A DNA stretch of 64,000 nucleotides, taken from Ectopseudomonas chengduensis. GTDB lineage: Bacteria; Pseudomonadota; Gammaproteobacteria; Pseudomonadales; Pseudomonadaceae. This document shows, in pieces, positions 7,837 to 15,633 of the stretch. The number at the start of each line of letters is the position of its first letter. Position 1 is the first letter of the stretch. The stretch is taken from contig NZ_FMZQ01000020.1 in the NCBI RefSeq assembly GCF_900102635.1, positions 1 to 64,000 of the forward strand, given 5' to 3'. Both the position numbers and the translations under genes were made by a program. The notes under the pieces are model-generated. The model saw nothing but the letters and a program-made list of their open reading frames with translations. It did not search any database and had not been told where the DNA came from.

Positions 7837-9075
7837 TCAGCGGCCGCGCCCCTCCAGATCCATCCCACTCCACAACTCGTCGAGCCGCTCGAAGCCCCAC
7901 TCTTCGGCCGACTCACGCCCGACGATGCGGTCCTGATCGGTGATCTTGCTCAGATCGACGACGCTCTGCGGCAACGGCAAACGTGACTTGGCCGAGAAGA
8001 ACACCTTGACCCTGGGCGCCAGCAGCGCCTTGGGATTCTGCTCCATGACTACCGCCAGGCGTCCACTTTGCAAACGCACCAGCGCGCCGACCGGGTAGAT
8101 GCCGACGGTCTTGACGAATGCCTGGAACACCAGCTCGTCGAAATGCCCCTTCCACTCGGCCATCTTGCGGATCGACTCGGCCGGGTCCCAGCCCTGTTTG
8201 TAGGGACGGTTGGAGGTGATGGCATCGTACACGTCGCAGACCGCGCCCATTTTCGCCATCAGGCTGATCTGCTCGCCCTGCAGGCGGTGTGGATAACCGC
8301 TGCCATCGACCTTCTCGTGGTGATGCAGGCACACGTCGAGGACCAACGCACTGACCTGTTTGCTGGCGATCAGAATGCCACCGCCCTCCTCCGGATGCTT
8401 GCGCACCTTGGCGAACTCGTTGTCGGTGAGCTTGCCGGGCTTGTCCAGCAACTCCTGCGGTACGGCCATCTTGCCAATATCGTGCAGCAAACCGGCCAGC
8501 CCGGCCTCGCACACAGCCGCTTCAGGCAGGCCGAGCTGACGCGCCAGGGCGATCATCAGCGCACACACCGCGACCGAGTGCATGTAGGTGTATTCATTGC
8601 TGTGCTTGAGCCGTGCCAGGCTGATCAAGGCATTGGGGTGGCGCATCACCGACTCGGAAATTTCCTCGACCAGCGATTCGGCCTGCTCGAACTGCAGCGC
8701 CTGGCCCATGCGCGCATCGCAGAACATGTCCATCACCGCCTGCTTGGAGCGCGCGCAGAGCTTCACGGCCTGCTCCAGCTCCTGCTCCATCGACAGCGCC
8801 TTGACCTTGGGCGGCTCGATAGCGGCCAGTAACCGCGCCTCGGCTTCGCACTCGACCTCGGCTTCTGTCGCAGCTTTCACGCCAACGGCGACATCGCTGC
8901 CCTTGCTGACGTCGATCCACAACTCGGTGATCGCACTATCGCGAATACGAGCGAGGTCTTTTTCGGAGTTGAGGACAAACTTGGACTTCCAGAAGGGATG
9001 ATCCATCCAGGAGCCGCAGAACTCCTGGATGAACATTCCGACGCGTAGATCAGCGACGGCGATCCGTTTGAGCAT
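7837..9075 (-). CDS. HD-GYP domain protein (probable cyclic-di-GMP phosphodiesterase)
   Basis: This 412-residue cytoplasmic protein has an N-terminal DUF3391-type region (residues 1 to about 140, MLKRIAVADLRVGMFI) and an HD-GYP domain at about 165-345. The metal and substrate motifs are intact: MHSVAVCALM, GLLHDIGKMAVP and HHHEKVDGSGYP. HD-GYP enzymes hydrolyse cyclic-di-GMP, first to pGpG and some on to GMP, so this is predicted to lower the second messenger and favour motility. The start at 9075 is chosen because MLKRI matches how the family begins; the same frame stays open far upstream into the opposite-strand acyltransferase, which is antisense shadow. Confidence 0.9.
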   Translation of the reverse strand: MLKRIAVADLRVGMFIQEFCGSWMDHPFWKSKFVLNSEKDLARIRDSAITELWIDVSKGSDVAVGVKAATEAEVECEAEARLLAAIEPPKVKALSMEQELEQAVKLCARSKQAVMDMFCDARMGQALQFEQAESLVEEISESVMRHPNALISLARLKHSNEYTYMHSVAVCALMIALARQLGLPEAAVCEAGLAGLLHDIGKMAVPQELLDKPGKLTDNEFAKVRKHPEEGGGILIASKQVSALVLDVCLHHHEKVDGSGYPHRLQGEQISLMAKMGAVCDVYDAITSNRPYKQGWDPAESIRKMAEWKGHFDELVFQAFVKTVGIYPVGALVRLQSGRLAVVMEQNPKALLAPRVKVFFSAKSRLPLPQSVVDLSKITDQDRIVGRESAEEWGFERLDELWSGMDLEGRGR

Positions 9076-9237
9076 GGTGCATACCGGCAGGTTGAAGCGC
9101 CTTCCGTGGGCGGGATGTCCCGTGGTGACGATCATTGGCTTATAGACGCTGATCTGGCAATAGGCCAGTGGGGGGAGCTTTGAGCAAAATGCCGTGCTTG
9201 CATAAGATGGCCGCTCACTGCCCGCCATGGAGTCGAC

Positions 9238-10131
9238 ATGCGCCCTCTGCTGACCGGCCTCGCCAACATCGTCCTGCTGCTCGCCAACACCCTGATCCTG
9301 ATCGGCCCGTTGCTGCTGATCGCCCTCGCCAAGCTCGTCTTGCCCGGACAAAGCGCCCGCGACACCTGTTCGCGCGGGGTGATGTGGGTGGCCGAATTCT
9401 GGGCGGAGAACTGCAAACGCATCTTCGCCCTGCTGACGCCGACACACTGGGACATCCGCGGCAACGCCGAGCTGCGCAGAGACCGCTCCTACCTGGTGAT
9501 CAGCAATCACCAGTCCTGGGTCGACATTCCCGCCCTGGTGCAGGCCTTCAACCGCAGGACGCCCTACTTCAAGTTCTTCCTCAAGCAGCAACTGATCTGG
9601 GTGCCCTTTCTCGGCCTGGCCTTCTGGGCGCTCGATTACCCCTTCATGAAGCGTTACTCCAAGGCCTTCCTCGACAAGAACCCGCACATGAAGGGCAAGG
9701 ATCTGGAGATCACCAAGGCCGCCTGCGAGAAGTTCAAGCGCCTGCCGGTGACCGTGGTCAACTATCTCGAAGGCACCCGCTTCACTGCGGCCAAGCGGGC
9801 CCAGCAGCAGTCGCCCTACCGCTACCTGCTCAAGCCCAAGGCCGGCGGCGTGGCGTTCGTACTCTCGACGCTGGGTGAACAGATCGATGCTGTGCTGGAC
9901 GTGACGCTGGTGTATCCCGGCAAGCAGGTGCCGGGGTTCTGGGCCCTGCTCAGCGGCCAGGTGCCGAAGGTGATCATGGATATTCAGACACTCGAACTGG
10001 ATCCGGCGCTGTACCAGGGCGATTACGAGAACGACCCGGCTTTCCGCCTGCAGGTGCAGGACTGGGTTTCGGACCTGTGGCTGGCCAAGGACAAACGCAT
10101 CGAGCAGTTGCGCAGCGAAAACCACGACTGA
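9238..10131 (+). CDS. PlsC-type acyltransferase (YihG-like)
   Basis: This 297-residue membrane enzyme has an N-terminal hydrophobic stretch (about residues 8-35) and the glycerolipid acyltransferase motifs in order: NHQSWVD (H-X4-D catalytic pair), the FFLKQQLIWVPFLG region, and EGTRFTAAK (motif III, phosphate binding). It is predicted to acylate the sn-2 position of lysophosphatidic acid or a related lysolipid. Length and the long C-terminal part match YihG-type paralogues rather than the shorter PlsC. It is divergent from the HD-GYP gene, with about 160 bases between the starts, so the two may share a control region. Confidence 0.88.
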   Translation: MRPLLTGLANIVLLLANTLILIGPLLLIALAKLVLPGQSARDTCSRGVMWVAEFWAENCKRIFALLTPTHWDIRGNAELRRDRSYLVISNHQSWVDIPALVQAFNRRTPYFKFFLKQQLIWVPFLGLAFWALDYPFMKRYSKAFLDKNPHMKGKDLEITKAACEKFKRLPVTVVNYLEGTRFTAAKRAQQQSPYRYLLKPKAGGVAFVLSTLGEQIDAVLDVTLVYPGKQVPGFWALLSGQVPKVIMDIQTLELDPALYQGDYENDPAFRLQVQDWVSDLWLAKDKRIEQLRSENHD

Positions 10132-10155
10132 CTGTCGGCACCGCACCGGGCGTCG

Positions 10156-10169
10156 TTCGGATTTCCGAA
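10156..10169. promoter_or_regulatory. AauR operator
   Basis: TTCGGATTTCCGAA is an exact match to the palindrome TTCGG-N4-CCGAA reported for the response regulator AauR of Pseudomonas putida. It lies about 120 bases upstream of a -24/-12 promoter and in front of the acidic amino acid transport genes, a normal distance for a sigma54 activator. The gene for AauR itself is at 15630. Confidence 0.8.
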
Positions 10170-10287
10170 TACGCCCGCACGCAATGGTCGGAAGAGCGAA
10201 CGAGCAACGCTTGAAGATAACCTGAAGTTAAAAATTTAATTCATATAAATCAAATAGTTAACAAATTATCGAAGCCCTCGAAAACGC

Positions 10288-10303
10288 TGGCACACAACCT
10301 GCT
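10288..10303 (+). promoter_or_regulatory. Sigma54-type promoter of the amino acid transport operon
   Basis: TGGCACACAACCTGCT matches TGGCAC-N5-TTGCW with the essential GG and GC 10 bases apart (one change, CTGC for TTGC). It is the only good -24/-12 element in the 250-base gap and stands between the AauR operator and the start at 10389. RpoN dependence is inferred from the motif and from the AAA+ activator encoded in the same cluster. Confidence 0.72.
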
Positions 10304-10388
10304 CAAGTCACTACAGGAATGCAATAGACCTTCCATGAGCAAAGTGGCGTACCGCGCCATCACAACAACAACATCGAGGATTCGATTC

Positions 10389-11297
10389 ATGCGTACCTTC
10401 CACCGTGTACTGAGCGTGGCCATTGCCGCCGCCGTCCTTTCCACCCCGGTGACCGCTGCGGAACTGACCGGCACCCTGAAGAAGATCAAGGACAGCGGCA
10501 CCATCACCCTGGGCCATCGCGACTCGTCCATTCCCTTCTCCTACTTCGGCGACAACTCGCGCCAGCCGATCGGTTACTCCCACGACCTGCAACTGAAAGT
10601 GGTCGAGGCGATCAAGCAGGAACTGGGCATGCCGGACCTGAAGGTACGCTACAACCTGGTCACGTCGCAGACCCGCATCCCGCTGGTGCAGAACGGCACC
10701 GTCGACCTGGAGTGCGGCTCCACCACCAACAACATCGAGCGTCAGCAGCAGGTCGACTTCTCCGTCGGCATCTTCGAGGTCGGCACCCGCCTGCTGGCCA
10801 AGAAGACCAGCGGCATCAACGATTTCGAAGACCTCAAGGGCAAGAACGTGGTGACCACCGCCGGTACCACGTCCGAGCGCCTGATCAAGTCGATGAATGC
10901 CGAGAAGAAGATGGGCATGAACGTGATTTCCGCCAAGGATCACGGCGAGTCCTTCCTGATGCTCGAATCCAACCGCGCCGTCGCCTTCATGATGGACGAC
11001 GCCCTGCTCGCCGGCGAAATGGCCAAGGCCAAGAAGCCGGATGACTGGGCCGTGGTCGGCACTCCGCAATCCTTCGAGATCTACGGCTGCATGGTGCGCA
11101 AGGGTGACGCTGGCTTCAAGCAAGTGGTCGACAAGGCCATCAGCGACACCTTCGCCTCCGGCGAGATCAACGGCATCTACGCCAAATGGTTCCTCCAGCC
11201 AGTGCCGCCGAAGGGCCTGAACCTGAATTTCCCCATGAGCGACGAGCTGAAGAAGCTGATCGCCAACCCGACCGACAAATCTGCAGAACAGATCTGA
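10389..11297 (+). CDS. aatJ: Acidic amino acid (glutamate/aspartate) ABC transporter, periplasmic binding protein
   Basis: This 302-residue protein has a signal peptide (about 1-23, cut after TPVTAA) and the SBP family 3 fold: an opening GTLKKIKDSGTITLGHRDSS block, a ligand-binding RIPLVQNGTVDLECGSTTNN block, and the GKNVVTTAGTTSERL hinge half. It binds Glu/Asp in the periplasm and delivers them to the AatQM permease. The ATG at 10389 is selected because it opens the signal peptide. A 216-base gap holding a REP-like hairpin separates it from the permease genes, which fits higher expression of the binding protein. It is known as gltI in other genera. Confidence 0.92.
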   Translation: MRTFHRVLSVAIAAAVLSTPVTAAELTGTLKKIKDSGTITLGHRDSSIPFSYFGDNSRQPIGYSHDLQLKVVEAIKQELGMPDLKVRYNLVTSQTRIPLVQNGTVDLECGSTTNNIERQQQVDFSVGIFEVGTRLLAKKTSGINDFEDLKGKNVVTTAGTTSERLIKSMNAEKKMGMNVISAKDHGESFLMLESNRAVAFMMDDALLAGEMAKAKKPDDWAVVGTPQSFEIYGCMVRKGDAGFKQVVDKAISDTFASGEINGIYAKWFLQPVPPKGLNLNFPMSDELKKLIANPTDKSAEQI

Positions 11298-11338
11298 CGG
11301 TAAACCTGCGCCAGCTTCACAAGAGCTAGCACAGCACC

Positions 11339-11404
11339 GTAGGGCGGGTGCAACCCGCCAACCCGATCGTCCACGACGACTCTGGCGGGTTGCACCCGCC
11401 CTAC
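11339..11404. repeat. REP-like inverted repeat inside the transporter operon
   Basis: GTAGGGCGGGTGCAACCCGC (from 11339) and its mirror ending CACCCGCCCTAC at 11404 form a long hairpin, each arm itself palindromic. It lies between the binding-protein gene and the first permease gene. Elements in this position can protect upstream mRNA from decay. There is no T run, so it is not a simple terminator. Confidence 0.75.
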
Positions 11405-11513
11405 GGTTCTTTCTCCTGATGGATAAGGGGCACAGCCGCCACCCGCGGCTGGGGCACGCTGCTGCGCGCTCGGCCCCTCCAACCCAAGCTTTAGCCACAC
11501 GGGGGTCACCCGC

Positions 11514-12260
11514 ATGAATTACAACTGGGACTGGGGTATTTACTTCAAGTCCACCGGCATTGGCAGCGAAACCTACCTGGACTGGTTCATCACCGGCCTG
11601 GGCTGGACCATCGCCATCGCCCTGGCTGGCTGGATCATCGCCCTGGCACTGGGCTCGCTGCTCGGCGTGATGCGTACCCTGCCGAACCGCTGGCTGTCCG
11701 GCCTGGCCACCGCCTACGTGGAAATCTTCCGCAACGTGCCGCTGCTGGTACAGCTGTTCCTCTGGTACTTCCTGGTGCCGGACCTGCTGCCCGAGCCACT
11801 GGAGCTGTGGTTCAAGCAGGATCTCAACCCGGCCACCTCAGCCTATCTCTCGGTGGTGGTGTGCCTCGGCCTGTTCACCGCCGCGCGGGTCTGCGAACAG
11901 GTACGCACCGGCATCGAGGCGCTGCCCAAGGGGCAGACTGCCGCCGCTTACGCCATGGGTTTCCGCCTGCCGCAGATCTACCGCAACGTGCTGCTGCCGC
12001 AGGCGTTTCGCATCATCATTCCGCCGCTCACCAGCGAGTTTCTCAACATCTTCAAGAACTCCTCGGTGGCCTCGCTGATAGGCCTGATGGAGCTGCTGGC
12101 GCAGACCAAGCAGACCGCCGAATTCAGCGCCAACCTGTTCGAGGCCTTCACCCTGGCCACGCTGATCTACTTCACCCTGAACATGAGCCTGATGATGATC
12201 ATGCGCCTGATCGAGAAGAAGGTTGCCGTGCCCGGCCTGATCTCCGTAGGGGGTAAATGA
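11514..12260 (+). CDS. aatQ: Acidic amino acid ABC transporter permease 1
   Basis: This 248-residue inner-membrane permease of the His/Glu/Gln/Arg family has about five hydrophobic segments and the EAA loop facing the ATPase (EALPKGQTAAAYAMGFRLPQ, near residue 140). It pairs with AatM as a heterodimer. The ATG at 11514 follows an AAGC-rich leader with a GGGGTC site. The next gene overlaps its stop codon by ATGA, so translation is coupled. It is called gltJ in enterobacteria. Confidence 0.92.
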   Translation: MNYNWDWGIYFKSTGIGSETYLDWFITGLGWTIAIALAGWIIALALGSLLGVMRTLPNRWLSGLATAYVEIFRNVPLLVQLFLWYFLVPDLLPEPLELWFKQDLNPATSAYLSVVVCLGLFTAARVCEQVRTGIEALPKGQTAAAYAMGFRLPQIYRNVLLPQAFRIIIPPLTSEFLNIFKNSSVASLIGLMELLAQTKQTAEFSANLFEAFTLATLIYFTLNMSLMMIMRLIEKKVAVPGLISVGGK

Positions 12261-12925
12261 TGGATTTCAGCGAAATCATCCCCGCCCTGCCGGGCCTGTG
12301 GGACGGCATGGCGATGACCCTGCAACTGATGGCCCTGGGCATCATCGGCGGCGTGGTACTGGGCACACTGTTGGCCCTGATGCGCCTGTCGCACAGCAAG
12401 TTGCTGGCGAACATTGCCGCCACCTACGTCAACTATTTCCGCTCGATCCCTTTGCTGCTGGTGATCACCTGGTTCTACTTCGCGGTGCCGTTCATCCTGC
12501 GCTGGATCACCGGCGAGGACACCCCGGTGGGCGCGTTCAGCTCGTGCCTGGTGGCCTTCGTGATGTTCGAGGCGGCCTACTTCTGCGAGATCGTGCGTGC
12601 CGGTATCCAGGCCATTCCCAAGGGCCAGATGGGGGCCTCCCAGGCGCTCGGCATGAGCTACGGGCAGAGCATGCGCCTGATCATCCTGCCGCAGGCCTTC
12701 CGCAAGATGACGCCGCTGCTGCTGCAGCAGAGCATCATCCTCTTTCAGGACACCTCGCTGGTGTACACCGTGGGCCTGATGGACTTCCTCAACGCCGCAC
12801 GCTCACGTGGCGATATCATCGGCCAGCCCCATGAGTTCCTGATCTTCGCCGGCCTGGTCTACTTCACCATCAGCTTCGCCGCCTCGCGCCTGGTCAAGCT
12901 TCTGCAAAAAAGGTTAGCCGTATGA
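12257..12925 (+). CDS. aatM: Acidic amino acid ABC transporter permease 2
   Basis: This 222-residue inner-membrane permease is homologous to the preceding gene and has the EAA loop IQAIPKGQMGASQALGMSYG near residue 118. It starts in an ATGA overlap with aatQ (a second ATG follows directly) and ends in an ATGA overlap with the ATPase gene, so the three are translationally coupled in equal amounts. It is called gltK in enterobacteria. Confidence 0.92.
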   Translation: MMDFSEIIPALPGLWDGMAMTLQLMALGIIGGVVLGTLLALMRLSHSKLLANIAATYVNYFRSIPLLLVITWFYFAVPFILRWITGEDTPVGAFSSCLVAFVMFEAAYFCEIVRAGIQAIPKGQMGASQALGMSYGQSMRLIILPQAFRKMTPLLLQQSIILFQDTSLVYTVGLMDFLNAARSRGDIIGQPHEFLIFAGLVYFTISFAASRLVKLLQKRLAV

Positions 12926-13656
12926 TTTCCATCCAGAACGTCAACAAGTGGTACGGGGACTTCCAGGTGCTGACCGATTGCAGCACCGAGGTGAAGAAGG
13001 GCGAGGTGGTCGTGGTGTGCGGGCCGTCCGGCTCGGGCAAATCGACCCTGATCAAGTGCGTCAATGCGCTGGAGCCGTTCCAGAAGGGTGACATCAACGT
13101 CGACGGCACCTCCATCGCCGACAAGAAGACCAACCTGCCCAAGCTGCGCTCGCGTGTCGGCATGGTGTTCCAGCACTTTGAGCTGTTCCCGCACCTGACC
13201 ATCACCGAGAACCTGACCATCGCGCAGATCAAGGTGCTCGGCCGCAGCAAGGAAGAAGCCACCAAGAAGGGTCTGGCCCTACTCGATCGCGTCGGTCTGG
13301 CTGCCCATGCGCACAAGCATCCTGGTCAGCTCTCCGGTGGCCAGCAACAGCGCGTGGCCATTGCCCGTGCCCTGGCCATGGACCCGGTGGTGATGCTGTT
13401 CGACGAGCCGACCTCGGCACTCGACCCGGAGATGGTCAACGAAGTGCTCGACGTCATGGTGCAGCTGGCCCAGGAAGGCATGACCATGATGTGCGTGACC
13501 CACGAGATGGGCTTCGCTCGCAAGGTCGCCGATCGGGTGATCTTCATGGACGCCGGGCAGATCGTCGAGGATTGCCCCAAGGAAGAGTTCTTCGGCGACA
13601 TCAACGCCCGCTCCGAGCGCGCCCAGCAGTTCCTGGCGAAGATCCTGCAGCACTGA
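12922..13656 (+). CDS. aatP: Acidic amino acid ABC transporter ATP-binding protein
   Basis: This 244-residue cytoplasmic ATPase drives the AatJQM importer. All motifs are intact: Walker A GPSGSGKST (about residues 32-40), Q loop VGMVFQHFELFP, signature LSGGQQQRVAIARALAMDP, Walker B VMLFDEPTSALDPE and switch His in MCVTHEMGFA. It begins in an ATGA overlap with aatM. The operon appears to end here, with a REP-like repeat between this stop and the regulator genes. It is called gltL in enterobacteria. Confidence 0.93.
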   Translation: MISIQNVNKWYGDFQVLTDCSTEVKKGEVVVVCGPSGSGKSTLIKCVNALEPFQKGDINVDGTSIADKKTNLPKLRSRVGMVFQHFELFPHLTITENLTIAQIKVLGRSKEEATKKGLALLDRVGLAAHAHKHPGQLSGGQQQRVAIARALAMDPVVMLFDEPTSALDPEMVNEVLDVMVQLAQEGMTMMCVTHEMGFARKVADRVIFMDAGQIVEDCPKEEFFGDINARSERAQQFLAKILQH

Positions 13657-13671
13657 CCTGTCGCGCCTGAC

Positions 13672-13731
13672 GTAGCCCGGATGCAATCCGGGGATGACCG
13701 TTCACGGCTTCCCGGATTGCATCCGGGCTAC
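13672..13731. repeat. REP-like inverted repeat (GTAGCCCGGATGCAATCCGG type)
   Basis: GTAGCCCGGATGCAATCCGG (from 13672) and its reverse complement ending at 13731 form a near-perfect 21-base inverted repeat around an 18-base loop. Copies occur at 4335-4388 and 38175-38232. It separates the transporter operon from aauS. Confidence 0.85.
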
Positions 13732-13764
13732 ACATCCACATATCTGGCCAGTCTGGGGAGGACT

Positions 13765-15633
13765 ATGATGCAATGCCTGCCCGCCCCTTCTCGCGCCGAT
13801 CTGACCGTGAAACCGCGCCTGCTCCGCCACCTGTCGCTGATTCTGCTGTTCCTGCTGCTGGTGCTCGGCTGCGGCTACGCCGCCTATCACATCAGCGACC
13901 GCGCCGGCATTCGTGCGCTGGCCGAGAACGGCGAGCGTCAGCTGGAGCTCAACGCCCGCGCGGTGGAAAGCGAAATCACCAAATACACCTACCTGCCCAG
14001 CCTGCTGGAGCTGGAAGGCAACGTCTCGCGCCTGCTGCTGGCGCCTACGGCCTATCGCCGTCATCACGTCAACATGTACCTGCAGGGTCTCAACGAACGT
14101 AGCGGCAGCCTGGCCATCTACGTGCTCGACCTGGACGGCCGGGTAATCGCCACCAGCAACTGGGACGAGGCCGACAGCTACCTCGGCGAGGACCTGTCGT
14201 TCCGCGCCTACTACCAGGACGCCATCAAGGGCCGTCCGGGCCGTTTCTACGGTATCGGTAGCACCACGGGAGAGCCTGGCTACTACCTGGCTCATGGCCT
14301 GCGTGAGGGCAATCGCATCATCGGCGTGGCGGTGGTCAAGGTGCGCCTCGACGCGCTCGAGGAGCGCTGGCAACGCGCGCTGCTGGAGGCCTATGTCAGC
14401 GACGAGAACGGCATCATCATTCTCGCCAGCGATCCGATGGTGCGCCTGAAGTCCGTACGTCCGCTCGACGATGCAACCAAGGAGCACCTGGCGCGCAGCC
14501 TGCAATATCACTGGGCGGCGCTAGAAGAACTGCAGCTGTTCAACCGCTCGCCGCTGGACGAAGGTATCGAACAGGTCAGCTTCGCCACCGCCGGCGCGCC
14601 CGCCAACTACCTGCTGCAGACGCGCCGCCTGGAAGACACACCCTGGCACCTGACCCTGCTCAGCCCGCTGCAGGAACAACGTAGCGCGGCCATGAGCCAC
14701 GGCATGCTGGCGGCAGTGGCGGCGGCCCTGCTGGCCTTTCTGCTGATCGCCTGGAACGAGCGGCGCAAGGTCATCGCCACCCGCCTGGCCGCCCGCGAGG
14801 CACTACAGGCGGCCAACGACGAACTGGAACGCAAGATCACCGAACGCACCGCCGACCTGCAGGCCAGCAACGAGCGCCTACAGGCCGAGGTGCGTGAGCG
14901 ACAGCAGGCCGAGACCACCCTGCGCCAGGCCCAGGACGAGCTGGTGCAGGCGGGCAAGCTGGCGGTGATCGGGCAGATGTCCACCAGCATCGCCCACGAA
15001 CTAAACCAGCCGCTGGCAGCGCTGCGCACCCTGTCCGCCAATGCCGTGCGCTTTCTCCAGCGCGGTGCGCTAGATGTTGCCAGCAGCAATCTGCAGAACA
15101 TCGCCGAGCTGGTCGATCGCATGGGCAAGATCACCGGCAGTCTGCGCGCCTTCGCCCGCCGTAGCGGCGACCAGGGCGAGGCGTCGCTGCAGCAGGCGGT
15201 GGACGCGGCGCTGCTGCTGTTGCACCCGCGCCTGCAGCGCACCCGCGTGCAAATCCACCACACGTTCACCGAGACGCGCCTGAATATCGAGCAGATTCGC
15301 CTGGAGCAGATTCTGGTCAACCTGATCAGCAACGCCCTCGACGCCCTGCAGCCGCAGACCGACCGACAGATCTGGCTGAGCGGCAGCCGTGAGGCCGAGC
15401 ATTATCAGTTGGAAGTGCGCGACAATGGCCCCGGTATCGCCCCGGAAACCCGCGCGCACCTGTTCGAGCCCTTCTTCACCACCAAGCCGGGCGAACAGGG
15501 TCTGGGCCTCGGCCTGACCCTTTCTGCCAGCCTCGCCGCCGCTGCCGGTGGCAGCCTCACCGTGCGCCACCCCGAAGAGGGCGGAACCGCCTTCGTCCTC
15601 AGCCTGCCCTACCCGCGAGAGCCACAAGCATGA
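13765..15633 (+). CDS. aauS: Sensor histidine kinase AauS (DctB-like)
   Basis: This 622-residue inner-membrane kinase has a first membrane segment at about residues 17-37, a periplasmic double-Cache-like sensor to about residue 300 (contains YVLDLDGRVIATSNW and SFRAYYQDAIKGRPGRFYG, as in DctB), a second membrane segment at about 312-330 and a coiled-coil linker. The kinase core follows: phospho-His in SIAHELNQPLAALRT, N box NLISNALDAL and G box GLGLGLTLSASL. The start is the ATG at 13765 behind GGGGAGGA; a longer frame would begin inside the REP repeat. It senses acidic amino acids in P. putida and signals to AauR, whose gene overlaps by ATGA. Confidence 0.9.
   Translation: MMQCLPAPSRADLTVKPRLLRHLSLILLFLLLVLGCGYAAYHISDRAGIRALAENGERQLELNARAVESEITKYTYLPSLLELEGNVSRLLLAPTAYRRHHVNMYLQGLNERSGSLAIYVLDLDGRVIATSNWDEADSYLGEDLSFRAYYQDAIKGRPGRFYGIGSTTGEPGYYLAHGLREGNRIIGVAVVKVRLDALEERWQRALLEAYVSDENGIIILASDPMVRLKSVRPLDDATKEHLARSLQYHWAALEELQLFNRSPLDEGIEQVSFATAGAPANYLLQTRRLEDTPWHLTLLSPLQEQRSAAMSHGMLAAVAAALLAFLLIAWNERRKVIATRLAAREALQAANDELERKITERTADLQASNERLQAEVRERQQAETTLRQAQDELVQAGKLAVIGQMSTSIAHELNQPLAALRTLSANAVRFLQRGALDVASSNLQNIAELVDRMGKITGSLRAFARRSGDQGEASLQQAVDAALLLLHPRLQRTRVQIHHTFTETRLNIEQIRLEQILVNLISNALDALQPQTDRQIWLSGSREAEHYQLEVRDNGPGIAPETRAHLFEPFFTTKPGEQGLGLGLTLSASLAAAAGGSLTVRHPEEGGTAFVLSLPYPREPQA

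Noticed and set aside
9076..10146. In-frame upstream extension of the HD-GYP gene to 10146
   Set aside because: The extra part lies antisense to the acyltransferase and has no family character; MLKRI at 9075 is the natural start.
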